DNA of 64,000 nucleotides from the NCBI RefSeq assembly GCF_001485575.1, contig NZ_BCNB01000004.1, positions 99,504-163,503 on the forward strand. Reading direction: 5' to 3'. This DNA is from Haloarcula sp. CBA1127. GTDB lineage: Archaea; Halobacteriota; Halobacteria; Halobacteriales; Haloarculaceae. The notes beneath the pieces were generated by a model. The model had not been told where the DNA came from. It saw only the letters and a list, made by a program, of their open reading frames with translations, and ran no database searches. Of the stretch, positions 33,862-43,852 are shown piece after piece (the stretch's first letter is position 1; each line of letters opens with the position of its first letter). The position numbers were made by a program, and so were the translations under genes.

Positions 33862-36800
33862 ATGTCTAGAGGCCACAGTCGTACTCGTGGGGGTATCGAA
33901 CTCGTAAGTGAGCAGGCACGGCCGCTGTTGGCGGTTATCCTGACCGTACTGCTCGTCACCAGCCCAGTCGTCGCAGCGGTTCCGGCCGGCGCACTCACAC
34001 AGGCCGGCAATGCAGGCAACACCGGTACGGACGCGGGTAACACCGGCATCGGCACTGGCGTCGGAAACACGGCTGTGACACCCGACCCGGTCGTTGACTC
34101 GGCGAGCCCGACCGACCCGAACGGTGATGGACGCTTCGAGGACGTCAACGGTGATGGCAGCTTCGACGTCGTCGACAGCCAGGCGTTGCTTGCTCATCTC
34201 ACGAACGCCTCCGTCCAGAACTACAGTTCGAGTTTCGACTTCACTGGGGACGGACGAGTCACGGTCAGCGACGGCCAGTGGCTCTACGTTCAGGCTATCA
34301 ATCCAACCGAGACCGACGCCGACGGCGACGGCCTCAACAACACCGTCGAGGTCGCGCTCGGCACCAACGCATTCGACACCGATACCGACAGCGACGGAAT
34401 CGGCGATTGGACCGAAACCAACGGTGGAAAGCCGATTGACACGGACGGCAATGGAGTCATTGACGCCCGTGATGCTGACAGCGACGGCGACCGCATCCCT
34501 GACTTGCGCGAAGGCGACGGTGACACCGACGGCGACGGGACGCCCAACTACCGCGACACCGACGACGACGGCGACGGCATCAGCACCCGGACCGAAGCGC
34601 TGGACGGCCAGAATTACAGCCACGATGTCGACTTCGACGAGACGGTCAACTGGCTCGACACCGACGCCGACGGCGACGGGACCCCCGACGGTGTTGAGGG
34701 TCAAAACGACAGCGACGGCGACGGGATGCCGGACTATCTGGACAACGACCGTGACAATGACGGGCTCCCAAACAGCTACGAGCGCAACGTCACGAAGACC
34801 AACCCCGCCGACAACGATAGCGAGTCCCCTCTGACGAACTACACCGAAGCGGACAACGACGTCATCGACGGGATGGAGGACTTCGACAGGGATACGCTGG
34901 GGACATACATCGAGTACGCCATCGGCACGGACCCGTTCGTGAGCGACACGGACGATGACGGGCTCTCAGACGGCTTCGAATACCGGAACGACCAGTTCGA
35001 CCCGGTCGATGCCGACACGGACGGTGACGGCACAAGCGACGCTTCGGGCGACCTCGACGGTGATGGACTGACCAACGGTGCGGAGGCCCAGCGCGGGACC
35101 CTGGTCGACCGACCCAACACCGACGGCGACTCGCTGAACGACAGTCGAGAAATCGAGCTGGGAACGGACCCGACGCTGCCTGACACGGACGCCGACGGGC
35201 TGAACGACGACGAGGAACTCAAGCTGGGGACAGACCCACTTGTCAACGACACCGACGGTGACGGCGTCCTCGACGGCAACGAGACCTTCGAGACAGCAAC
35301 CGTAAGCGACGCTTTCGACCTAAATATATCGGTTTCAGGGAACGGAAACCAAGCGGCCAGTATCTCGGTCAGCGAGGCTACCAATCCTATCGCGGCATCT
35401 GACACGCTCAACGAACAACGTGTCGCCCCTGTCGTTGATATTACCACCAATAACTCGTTCGAGAACGCGACAATCACGTTCCAATACAACGAATCAAAAC
35501 TTGGCAATCGGACCGAGTCGGCGCTTTCAGTGGCCCGTTATAATCGGACCCTCCAGACGTACATCTCGCTGAACTCGACGGTTGATGCAGCGAACAACAC
35601 AATTTCTGCCGAGACACCCCACTTTTCGACATACACCGTACTCGTTCAAAACGAGACTATCGAGAGATATAGGGTGGGTGGCAATCCGTCCTCGACGTAC
35701 GAGTTCAATAGCACTGACTCGCTCTCGGACTGGAATGCAAACGGGTCGGTGGAGGTAATGGACGGTTCGGTCAGGATTGGTTCACTGCAGGACAAGGAAC
35801 CGATTGGAGCCTATCCAGTCCGCCTCGAAGACGCGGGCTACGACGAACCGGAAAACCGGAGTGAAATATCCGCCGGGAGTAATATCACAAGTAGTGTTGC
35901 TGATGTCGAAGCCCCGCGTTCGCTGGGCCCGGTGACCTCGGTGGGACACGAACCGGCGAACCGGAGCTATTTGGCTAACATGAGCCTCGGGACACGTGGC
36001 GATGTTGGGCCATCCAGTGGTAACTACGAACCCGAAAATCCTGACTTTTTCATTCGGCGAAACCAGACGGAGACTGACGACGGTGGACTAGACAGATGTC
36101 CTGAGAGTCGTGAAACAGCAAGACCCACCACTAATCCGTTTTTTATCCCTGCAGGCGTCGAGGTTCCTTCAGGAGCAACGATTGGTGGGAACTCCTCCAA
36201 CCCATTTGAGTACGGGTATATCAGCGAGAACGTCACGATTGGAGCAAATGTAACAGTCTTATCAAATTTTACTGTTGCCGCGAACGTCTCAGTTCCAGCT
36301 TCCATTACTGTACTCGGGAATCTGACGATCTCAGAGAACGCCACGTACCCCGACAGTGTGGCTGCCCTAGATAACGTGACTATCGCAGCAAACGTAAGGA
36401 AACCGGCGGTCAATAACACCACTGTCGAGACAATTCCCGACGAGGGGTGTATTCGGACGGCATCTCTCAGTGCGCCCCCGCGGGGGACAGGGCGGTTCCA
36501 CTCTCTCAGACAGCCAACCGGAACCCCTGGTCTACAGTCGGCGGACCCACGGGAACCTACGAACTTCAATTCGACTCAAGATGCTATCAACGCTTCTGAG
36601 CCGGGCGATATCATCTACATCAACAGGACGGAGGCGGGCTCGCTCACTATAGATAAGCCGCTGACGATCGTCGGTCGCGGGCCCGAAAGGCACGGTGCGA
36701 ACGCGACACGGTTCTCCTCAATAACCATCGGTGCTGAGATAAACGGGTCGGTCAGGCTCCGAAACCTTAATTCTGAGAAACTGAAACACAACGGTTCAAC

Positions 36801-39800
36801 GGCTGAGATTACAGTCGAAAACGCTCGTATCGGACGGCTCGCCGCTAGCCACAGTTCGTCGTCGTGGAACGTAGTTTCGACATATATCGAGCGTATTTTC
36901 GCCAATAACGCACGGGGTAACTGGTCGATAACTGATTCTACCGCCATCAAACCTGGCGCTATCGCGAATCAGGGTCTGTACGCACGGAACAGCAGCGGAA
37001 ATTGGAATATAAACAACTCACGTATCAGCGGTATCGCAGCAGAGAATTCCTCTGCCAACTGGTCGATAACCAATTCGAATGTGTTCCGCACCGGTATCGA
37101 TGCGGACGGGTCGTCGGGATCATGGAGCATTCGACGAACCACAATACCGGACATAGGTCGTTTGACAACTGGGGGGCAAACGGGCATCCGCGCGAGCGAA
37201 TCGTCTGCCGACTGGCATCTAAGTCGTGTTGAGATCGACCAGACGGATTTCATGGGCATCCTCGCTCGTGCAGCGTCCGGTAACTGGACTCTCAACCGAG
37301 TGTACATCAATGACACTGGTAAAACTGGCTATACCGGAGCTGCAGTCTGGATGTCAGGCGCTTCGGGATACTGGAATATAAGCCGAACACTCATTTCCAA
37401 CTCCGCTGAAGAGGGTATCTTTGCGGCGTACTCCAGCGCAAATGTATCTCTACGGTCGGTTACGGTTCGCGATACTGCCGGACTCTACCTCAGTAGGGCA
37501 CGTGGCGACTGGGTCCTCAACAGGGTCAACATTAACGGGGTAGTTGATTACGCTGGGACGCAGGAGTATATGCCGGATGTGAGGGCGTGGGAACGAATTG
37601 ATCCACAAGACGAGGCAATCTGGGCGCAGGGAGCCAGTGGCAATGTCACACTCTCTAACGTAGCAATCACAGGAATCTATGATGAAGGGATATCGGCACG
37701 GTTTACATTCGGACGCTGGAATATCCGTTCGACGACGATTACGAACACGCAGGGCCCGAGTATCGACATGAGGTCTGCTTCGTCGGTCACGGTCTCGTCC
37801 AGTAAATTGAATGGTCAGGTTAGAGCACGTGGCATTTCTGACTCGCTTTCGCTCTCTAACACGACAATTGAATCCGAGTATAACGACGGTATCAAATTAA
37901 ATTCTGCCACGGCAAACGTTTCCTTGGATCATGTCGCTATCGATGCTAACCGATACGGACTGTTCGCAAAGAACTCGCTCGGAGACACGTCTCTGAACGC
38001 AACGAGGATTTCGGTCAACGTCGCACCGATAAACGCCAACCGTACTACCGGCGACTGGTCGCTGCAAAATGTTGAACTAGTTCAGAATTTTACCGCTACT
38101 CCAGCAGTACTCGCGTCGGAGTCATCCGGTACGTGGTCACTGCGTAGAGCAAACATATCAGCTGAAAACGGTGGTATTGGCGCAACCGACAGTAACGGTG
38201 ACTGGACGCTTGCGAATGTGTCCGTGGATGCGAACGCTGATGGCATTGCCCAAGGTGCGAGTATCGACAGCGACGGAATAACTGCCGCCGGTTCGAGTGG
38301 TGACTGGCAATTAACGACCGTCAAAGTCACAAACGCCAGCGATACAGCGCTCGATGCCTCCGCCAGTTATGGTAGCTGGTCGCTGCAGAACGTTTCTCTG
38401 GCGAATCTGTTCGCCGGCAATCTGATAACGTCAATCGATGCGGCAGATAGCAGGGGAGCCTGGGATGTCAGTCAGACATACACACAGAACAACATTGCCG
38501 CAGAGATGACCACCGGGCAATGGAATTTTACGGGTTCAACGGTGGATGGCCGGATAGACGCGTCGAGAAAGTCTGGTACGTGGAGTCTTCGGGGCACTTC
38601 CATTGCTGGCAGTAGGGGTGGGCTCGTATCAACCGCATCGTCCGGGCCGACGGAACTGCGTAACGTTTCGATACGTAGTTCTACAAATCGCGCGCCAATA
38701 GAAGCTGACAGTTCCCTCGGCAGATGGGCAATAGAATCGGTCGAACTGTCGGGAGGAAACACCGCAATCTCCGCGGTAGACGTCTCCAATGAATGGGAGG
38801 CTCATCGAATTGCCGTGCACAATGGGACCGGTATCACGGCAAGTGGGGATGGCATCTGGTCGGTCTCGAATTCCACGTTTTCCGGTGACTACGCCGGTAT
38901 TATTGCTCGTGGAACCGGCTCCTCATGGTCCGTTAGCAATAGCCAATTCAGCGAGTACAACGGCGGTGCAATCAGGCTTAGCCAGAACGGGTCTCGTTCG
39001 GACGCCCGAATTTCAAATGTCCTATTTGAAGATGTACAAAATGGAGTTGTGTTGCGGTCCACTGGTTCAAGGGTAACTACTAATAATATAGCTGTCCGGA
39101 ACGCGTCTGACAGTGGCATTTATCTCACCGGGTCGGAGAACACGTTCCAGATTCGAGATAGTACGTTCAATAACACGAACTATGCCCTCAGACGAATCAG
39201 TGATGGAACCTCATCGCCGGAGGACGTAGATCGGTTGGACTTCGCCGCAACTAACATCGATATCAGCGGTGGCGAGGTAGGTATTGGGGGGAGTGACTGG
39301 GATCTCAAGCATGTTCGAGTCGATGGCGCTCGTACTGGATTGAACATCGTTGAATCAAACGCGCGCCACGTGACAATTCGGAATACGTCCACCGGTGTCG
39401 TCAGCGGCAGATCAGTTCCAGGACCGACGACTGTAGCCGGGCAGCCAACGATCACCGATTCCGTGTTCCAGCGAAACGGCCTGGCAATCAGAAATACAAA
39501 TGAGCCACCAATCCAAGCGCAAGGAAACTGGTGGGGTCAAGAGGGTGGCCCAATCGGTGCCAGACTAAACAGAAATCTCAACGCCGATGACTCTGGACAA
39601 GTCGTCGGCGACGCGGATACTTCGAATCCCTGTAACTCGAACTGTCTCCCCCCTGGTGCGTTCGGTTACAACGCCCAAACGAGCAGTATCACGCGCTCGT
39701 TTGCCTCACTAGCCTCACAGCGGACCCCCGCTTCCATCAGGTATCAAACACTGATTGACAACGGAACAGCCTCTATCAAAGTCAACTCAAGAGACGGGTC

Positions 39801-42567
39801 CACCGTCGTCGCATCGAACGAGACCAGCGGTGAGAGTGCGTTTAGCTGGGCAAATACGACTGTGACACCAAGCCAGGGCACACCCACCCTCTCCATCGAA
39901 ACGAACGGTTTCGCCAGAATATATGTCGATCGCGTAGGGCTTAGCCTCCAACAGGATACCGACGGTGACGGGGTGCCTGATCATATCGAGCGAGGCTTCA
40001 AAACTGGGACTGGTGAGACAATACGGACGGACCCAACTGACCCGGATACTGACGGCGATGGGGTACCGGACGGTGAGGAGATCGGAGACTGGATTCGCCT
40101 CTCAATAGAGAACGAGTCCGGTAGTTATGAGCGGTCCTATTATCGACTCAATAGCGACCCGACCGCCGTCGACACTGACGGGGACGGGCTCTCCGATAAA
40201 ACTGAACAGGAAGGTTGGAATGCACACTTAGCTACAAGTCCTGACCAAGGTGAGCGATATGAGAATGCAACAAAAGACGAGAGTCGGGATTCAGTTAATA
40301 AGTTGACGGAAGTCACAGTCTCGTCTGATCCACTGTACAGGGATACAGACGAAGATGGCGTAGATGACTTGCTAGAACACCAGAGCGGGATTGACCCGAG
40401 ACAGCGTGATTCTGACGGCGATACTATCCCTGATAAGAAGGAACTACAGGAAGGGTCTGACCCAGCGATTCATGATCACTCTGCGCCAGTCGTCTATCCG
40501 CTCTCGGTAAAGACGAACAACGCTCAAGGAACCAGCTATACCGTCTCATTCAGCGTTGTAGATGACAGCGGGTACACCACTATCAATATCTACAAAAACG
40601 GAAAGCGCCAGATCCAGGTTACGGAAGTCAATGAAGAAGCGGGGACATATCCTGACCGGACCTTCAACGTGGACCGGGAGGCGGTGGGGACCATCATCAC
40701 AGGGACAGGAAAATTCTTCTCACCCACCACAGTTGACATCGAGACGACCGATATTCACGGAAACAGCAAACGACAAACCATCAGTGGCCCAGACACCTAC
40801 GGTCAGGCCGCTCGTGAGTATGAAAAGCTGCCCACTGTAGCTTCAGAGCGTGGATTCATCTCCTTCATGGGGTACGTCTCAGCGGGCACTACGGTTGGGA
40901 AAGAATCAGTCGTCGGCATAGTCGAAATGGTCGCTCACCCGCTGCAGTATGCCGAGCAAATGCACCAGCTCGGACAGACGGTCACATCGAACCCGGCGAT
41001 TGTCTCCAAAATGCCCGGAATGATGGCCGATCAGACCCGCCAGCAACATGAAACCCGAAATCCGTTCGACCGAGGTGAGAAACACTACAATACATTCGGT
41101 GGGGCATGGTCGCTTGGATACTCGACTGGAATCGTTCTCCCGGCAGCTCTAACTCGTGGTGAATCGCTCGGCGTCCAAGCAGTCAGCTACTCCCGCAGAC
41201 TGCAGCGTGTCGTTAACGCGGTCGACTCGGCAATTCCATCCCATGTTCCAAATGGAGTGCGGCCCGGTGTGCTCCGACAGGCAGGCAAAATCGATAGTAC
41301 GCTTCCAGATACGAACGTCCGGACGGGTACACTGAGCGCCAAACTCAACAAAATGCCCGGGCCGAAGCGCAAGCAGGTTACTGAGCAGTTTGACGAACTT
41401 GATCCACAAACCAAACGATATCTCAGCAAAACCGATGTTGACGCACCGGCGACAAAGAGTGCCAATCTGTTCCGGAACGCCGGGCCGAGTGGACGCAAGA
41501 CGCTGAACAAGCTTGCCGACACCGACCGGAAGGCGGCAGATGCACTACTGGAGATTGATGATGCCGCGACCCAGCGGCGGTTCACTCGAGCCTACGACAG
41601 CGGCGAGGTCGACAGTGGCGAACTGTCGACGGCCGTCAAGCGCTACGACAGTCTCGACGCGAGCGGCAAAGACGCTGCCGACGATGTCCTTGCTGCAACC
41701 GGCGACGACGGCGCCGAGCTCATCGCCAAAGCCGACGGCGAAACCGTCCGCATCCTCGCTGACGGCTCCGGCGACCTCGACCAGTCGTTCCGCCGGGGCG
41801 TCGCTCGCGCGGCTGATGACAACAGCGTCGACTCCTTCGACCAGATCGACAGGGCCGTCAAAAAGGTCGACAACCTCGACAGCACTCAGCAACGACGGGC
41901 CAAGCAGCTCATCGCCGACACCGACGGTGCTGGCGTCAAACTCGTCGACGAACTCGACGACGACGCACTTTATCAAGTGCTTGATTTGGATATCGACCGG
42001 GCTGACCAGTTCCGGACCGCCGCTGCCCGAAACCTTGATCAAGGATACGCTGAGGCCGACGACGTGGAAAAATTCGCCAGACATGCAGACAATCTCGAGG
42101 GCGTCGATGGATTGAATAGCGGTCCCGTCAGTGATTTCATCCAAGCACGTGACTCTGGGAACGTTCGCGGTGCGCTTGACGAAGTGCGCCGGGCTGACGA
42201 AATCGGTGCAGCGAATATCGAGCGGATGAATATTGAAGTCTATGATGGAAAAGAAAGGGTTGGAGAGTTAGACATCCAAGTCAAGGAGTCCGGCAAGATA
42301 GTCGAATCGAAAGGCTCGTTCGGATATGATGAACAACAAGTCAGATCCCAATTCAATAAGAAGCTCAGTGCGATGGAAGAGCACGATAGCGTAGCCTTTG
42401 ACGGGAATACCTTGGAAGTACGAGCTAACAAAATAGGCGACGACGACATAGTGGCGTCCCAAATTACACAGATGGAAAAAGATATATCTGAGATGGATGA
42501 GTGGAATCATGCGGATGTTGATATTAAAGTCGTTGATGAATCAAGCGACAAAATAATCACTGGATAG
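33862..42567 (+). CDS. giant secreted dockerin/beta-helix polymorphic toxin
   Basis: 2901 residues. Order: Sec-type signal (about 22-45); dockerin with two EF-like loops (Asp94-Asp105 and Asp126-Asp137); thrombospondin-3-like DxDxDG repeats (about 145-480); a beta domain; a right-handed beta-helix (about 900-1900) whose coils carry a Trp (GNWSIT, GSWSIR, GDWTLA and some 20 more); a second DxDxDG block (about 2030-2205); a hydrophobic pretoxin segment (about 2328-2480); helical repeats; a 120-residue tip. The tip has D2804 and E2815-S-K2817, a possible PD-(D/E)xK nuclease core. No C-terminal membrane anchor exists. The last ~370 bases are visibly more AT-rich. A contact-dependent toxin is inferred. 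Confidence 0.8.
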   Translation: MSRGHSRTRGGIELVSEQARPLLAVILTVLLVTSPVVAAVPAGALTQAGNAGNTGTDAGNTGIGTGVGNTAVTPDPVVDSASPTDPNGDGRFEDVNGDGSFDVVDSQALLAHLTNASVQNYSSSFDFTGDGRVTVSDGQWLYVQAINPTETDADGDGLNNTVEVALGTNAFDTDTDSDGIGDWTETNGGKPIDTDGNGVIDARDADSDGDRIPDLREGDGDTDGDGTPNYRDTDDDGDGISTRTEALDGQNYSHDVDFDETVNWLDTDADGDGTPDGVEGQNDSDGDGMPDYLDNDRDNDGLPNSYERNVTKTNPADNDSESPLTNYTEADNDVIDGMEDFDRDTLGTYIEYAIGTDPFVSDTDDDGLSDGFEYRNDQFDPVDADTDGDGTSDASGDLDGDGLTNGAEAQRGTLVDRPNTDGDSLNDSREIELGTDPTLPDTDADGLNDDEELKLGTDPLVNDTDGDGVLDGNETFETATVSDAFDLNISVSGNGNQAASISVSEATNPIAASDTLNEQRVAPVVDITTNNSFENATITFQYNESKLGNRTESALSVARYNRTLQTYISLNSTVDAANNTISAETPHFSTYTVLVQNETIERYRVGGNPSSTYEFNSTDSLSDWNANGSVEVMDGSVRIGSLQDKEPIGAYPVRLEDAGYDEPENRSEISAGSNITSSVADVEAPRSLGPVTSVGHEPANRSYLANMSLGTRGDVGPSSGNYEPENPDFFIRRNQTETDDGGLDRCPESRETARPTTNPFFIPAGVEVPSGATIGGNSSNPFEYGYISENVTIGANVTVLSNFTVAANVSVPASITVLGNLTISENATYPDSVAALDNVTIAANVRKPAVNNTTVETIPDEGCIRTASLSAPPRGTGRFHSLRQPTGTPGLQSADPREPTNFNSTQDAINASEPGDIIYINRTEAGSLTIDKPLTIVGRGPERHGANATRFSSITIGAEINGSVRLRNLNSEKLKHNGSTAEITVENARIGRLAASHSSSSWNVVSTYIERIFANNARGNWSITDSTAIKPGAIANQGLYARNSSGNWNINNSRISGIAAENSSANWSITNSNVFRTGIDADGSSGSWSIRRTTIPDIGRLTTGGQTGIRASESSADWHLSRVEIDQTDFMGILARAASGNWTLNRVYINDTGKTGYTGAAVWMSGASGYWNISRTLISNSAEEGIFAAYSSANVSLRSVTVRDTAGLYLSRARGDWVLNRVNINGVVDYAGTQEYMPDVRAWERIDPQDEAIWAQGASGNVTLSNVAITGIYDEGISARFTFGRWNIRSTTITNTQGPSIDMRSASSVTVSSSKLNGQVRARGISDSLSLSNTTIESEYNDGIKLNSATANVSLDHVAIDANRYGLFAKNSLGDTSLNATRISVNVAPINANRTTGDWSLQNVELVQNFTATPAVLASESSGTWSLRRANISAENGGIGATDSNGDWTLANVSVDANADGIAQGASIDSDGITAAGSSGDWQLTTVKVTNASDTALDASASYGSWSLQNVSLANLFAGNLITSIDAADSRGAWDVSQTYTQNNIAAEMTTGQWNFTGSTVDGRIDASRKSGTWSLRGTSIAGSRGGLVSTASSGPTELRNVSIRSSTNRAPIEADSSLGRWAIESVELSGGNTAISAVDVSNEWEAHRIAVHNGTGITASGDGIWSVSNSTFSGDYAGIIARGTGSSWSVSNSQFSEYNGGAIRLSQNGSRSDARISNVLFEDVQNGVVLRSTGSRVTTNNIAVRNASDSGIYLTGSENTFQIRDSTFNNTNYALRRISDGTSSPEDVDRLDFAATNIDISGGEVGIGGSDWDLKHVRVDGARTGLNIVESNARHVTIRNTSTGVVSGRSVPGPTTVAGQPTITDSVFQRNGLAIRNTNEPPIQAQGNWWGQEGGPIGARLNRNLNADDSGQVVGDADTSNPCNSNCLPPGAFGYNAQTSSITRSFASLASQRTPASIRYQTLIDNGTASIKVNSRDGSTVVASNETSGESAFSWANTTVTPSQGTPTLSIETNGFARIYVDRVGLSLQQDTDGDGVPDHIERGFKTGTGETIRTDPTDPDTDGDGVPDGEEIGDWIRLSIENESGSYERSYYRLNSDPTAVDTDGDGLSDKTEQEGWNAHLATSPDQGERYENATKDESRDSVNKLTEVTVSSDPLYRDTDEDGVDDLLEHQSGIDPRQRDSDGDTIPDKKELQEGSDPAIHDHSAPVVYPLSVKTNNAQGTSYTVSFSVVDDSGYTTINIYKNGKRQIQVTEVNEEAGTYPDRTFNVDREAVGTIITGTGKFFSPTTVDIETTDIHGNSKRQTISGPDTYGQAAREYEKLPTVASERGFISFMGYVSAGTTVGKESVVGIVEMVAHPLQYAEQMHQLGQTVTSNPAIVSKMPGMMADQTRQQHETRNPFDRGEKHYNTFGGAWSLGYSTGIVLPAALTRGESLGVQAVSYSRRLQRVVNAVDSAIPSHVPNGVRPGVLRQAGKIDSTLPDTNVRTGTLSAKLNKMPGPKRKQVTEQFDELDPQTKRYLSKTDVDAPATKSANLFRNAGPSGRKTLNKLADTDRKAADALLEIDDAATQRRFTRAYDSGEVDSGELSTAVKRYDSLDASGKDAADDVLAATGDDGAELIAKADGETVRILADGSGDLDQSFRRGVARAADDNSVDSFDQIDRAVKKVDNLDSTQQRRAKQLIADTDGAGVKLVDELDDDALYQVLDLDIDRADQFRTAAARNLDQGYAEADDVEKFARHADNLEGVDGLNSGPVSDFIQARDSGNVRGALDEVRRADEIGAANIERMNIEVYDGKERVGELDIQVKESGKIVESKGSFGYDEQQVRSQFNKKLSAMEEHDSVAFDGNTLEVRANKIGDDDIVASQITQMEKDISEMDEWNHADVDIKVVDESSDKIITG
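41302..41730 (+). repeat. pretoxin homology arm, copy in the giant gene
   Basis: Encodes NVRTGTLSAKL, MPGPKRKQVTEQFDELD, DDAATQRRFTRAYDSGEVDS and STAVKRYD. The same sequence, diverged, recurs at 43424. From the LPDTNV codons to the GDD codons the span here is 399 bases. It lies just before the variable tip, where a recombination arm for tip exchange is expected. Confidence 0.8.
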
Positions 42568-42577
42568 GTCATCAAAA

Positions 42578-43321
42578 ATGAAAGATTACGACAGTATTGA
42601 ACTCGGATTTGTATTTGAGGAGCCCCCCTCTCAGCAGGCACATGAGACTCTATTTAGTATGTTTTATAACCAAGGCGATGGGTCAAAAGGCGAAAAACAT
42701 CATGAGATTCATTACCGTGATGGTGATCATAGAAGTACAATTGATGCCGACAATGAGGAGGCGGCTGAAATTATGACTACTGCTTCGATGTGTCACGTTT
42801 CTTTATCAACTGGCCATTCAAATATTGATCATACGATCGAAGTAGGATTCGATAATTCTGGGATGGGATTGCTGGCTACGTCACCATATCATCACTTATC
42901 TCTAACTACATGGATATATTCGCTGGAAGATCCAAAAAAGGAGGCTTTAGATACCGTCAAAAATAGACGAATGAGGTATGTACGCGGCTTAGCAGAGATG
43001 GCACAAATATTTGGGCCCCTGTGGGGTTTTGGCCGCCGCGGTGGCCTCGCTGTCGGCGAGGACGAAACCATCGAAGACCTTGCCACGAGGACCAAGCCAC
43101 CACTGTACGAGTACAACGTCTTCCGCGCCGAAACAGTGGAGGCGATTGGCCGCGAGCAAGTCCTGTCGGCACCGGCCTACTACGTCGAAGAACTCGATTG
43201 GGGTGGCGTTTTCATCGCCGTAACCGAGCCCCCAAAACAGTGTGGACATGAAGGCCAGCAGTGTAAGGAAGTCGCCGACCAGCTCGGTCTCTCGCTAGCG
43301 AAAACGGAACGCTATCACTGA
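42578..43321 (+). CDS. candidate immunity protein for the giant's tip
   Basis: 247 residues, starting 11 bases after the toxin stop. The first ~140 residues (His-rich, e.g. EKHHEIHYRDGDHRS, TSPYHHLSLTTWIYSLED) are AT-rich like the toxin tip. From about 43010 the DNA turns GC-rich and the protein continues as FGRRGGLAVGEDETIEDL, PPLYEYNVFRAE and WGGVFIAVTEPP. So the gene looks like a variable front joined to a conserved back. No signal or membrane segment: cytoplasmic, as immunity proteins are. Function is inferred from position only. Confidence 0.6.
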   Translation: MKDYDSIELGFVFEEPPSQQAHETLFSMFYNQGDGSKGEKHHEIHYRDGDHRSTIDADNEEAAEIMTTASMCHVSLSTGHSNIDHTIEVGFDNSGMGLLATSPYHHLSLTTWIYSLEDPKKEALDTVKNRRMRYVRGLAEMAQIFGPLWGFGRRGGLAVGEDETIEDLATRTKPPLYEYNVFRAETVEAIGREQVLSAPAYYVEELDWGGVFIAVTEPPKQCGHEGQQCKEVADQLGLSLAKTERYH

Positions 43322-43423
43322 CTGCTCTCGTGTTCGATTCTTTTCGTTTGAGTGGTCCCCTGCCTGACGGATTGTCAAAATCGTCGAGGGTAGCTAAGCA
43401 CGACAAGTGAAGCGAACAGACCC

Positions 43424-43852
43424 GTACCCAATGCCGACGTGCCGACCGGCCGGATGAGCGCAAAACTCGATGACATGCCTGGGCCGCGCTGTCAGCAGGT
43501 CACCGAACAGTTCGACCGACTCGACAGCGGTGGCAGGGACTACCTCGGCAACACGGACATCGACGACACCACGCTGAAGGCCGCCGATCTCTTCGAGAAC
43601 ACCGGCCCGAAAGGTCGCCAAGCGCTCAACGACCTCGCCGAGACGACCAAGACGCCGCCGACGTGCTGTTACGGATGGACGACGCCGCGACCCAGCGGCG
43701 GTTCACCCGGGCCTACGACAGCGACGCGGTCGACAGTGACGAACTGTCGACGGCCGTCAAGCGCTACGACGAACTGGATCCGAACCAAAAGTCGACAGCC
43801 GACGAGATGGTGGCGCGTGGCGGTGACGACGGCGTTTCACTCCTTGATGAGC
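43424..43852 (+). repeat. pretoxin homology arm, orphan copy
   Basis: Encodes NADVPTGRMSAKL, MPGPRCQQVTEQFDRLD, then DDAATQRRFTRAYDSDAVDS and STAVKRYDELD. The span matching the 399 bases at 41302 is 398 here: one base is missing, near 43650, and the frame shifts there. No start codon or promoter precedes it, so the unit is a silent, displaced 3' end of a toxin gene. Confidence 0.8.

Noticed and set aside
34094..34834. A 246-codon open frame offset from the giant gene
   Set aside because: It is a Thr/Arg-rich shadow frame of the DxDxDG repeats with no start signal.
33862..35300. Tandem GAC/GGC-rich repeats as a possible CRISPR or tandem DNA repeat
   Set aside because: They encode in-frame DxDxDG calcium-binding repeats with varied codons; there are no spacers or constant direct repeats. 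No CRISPR array was seen anywhere in the window.
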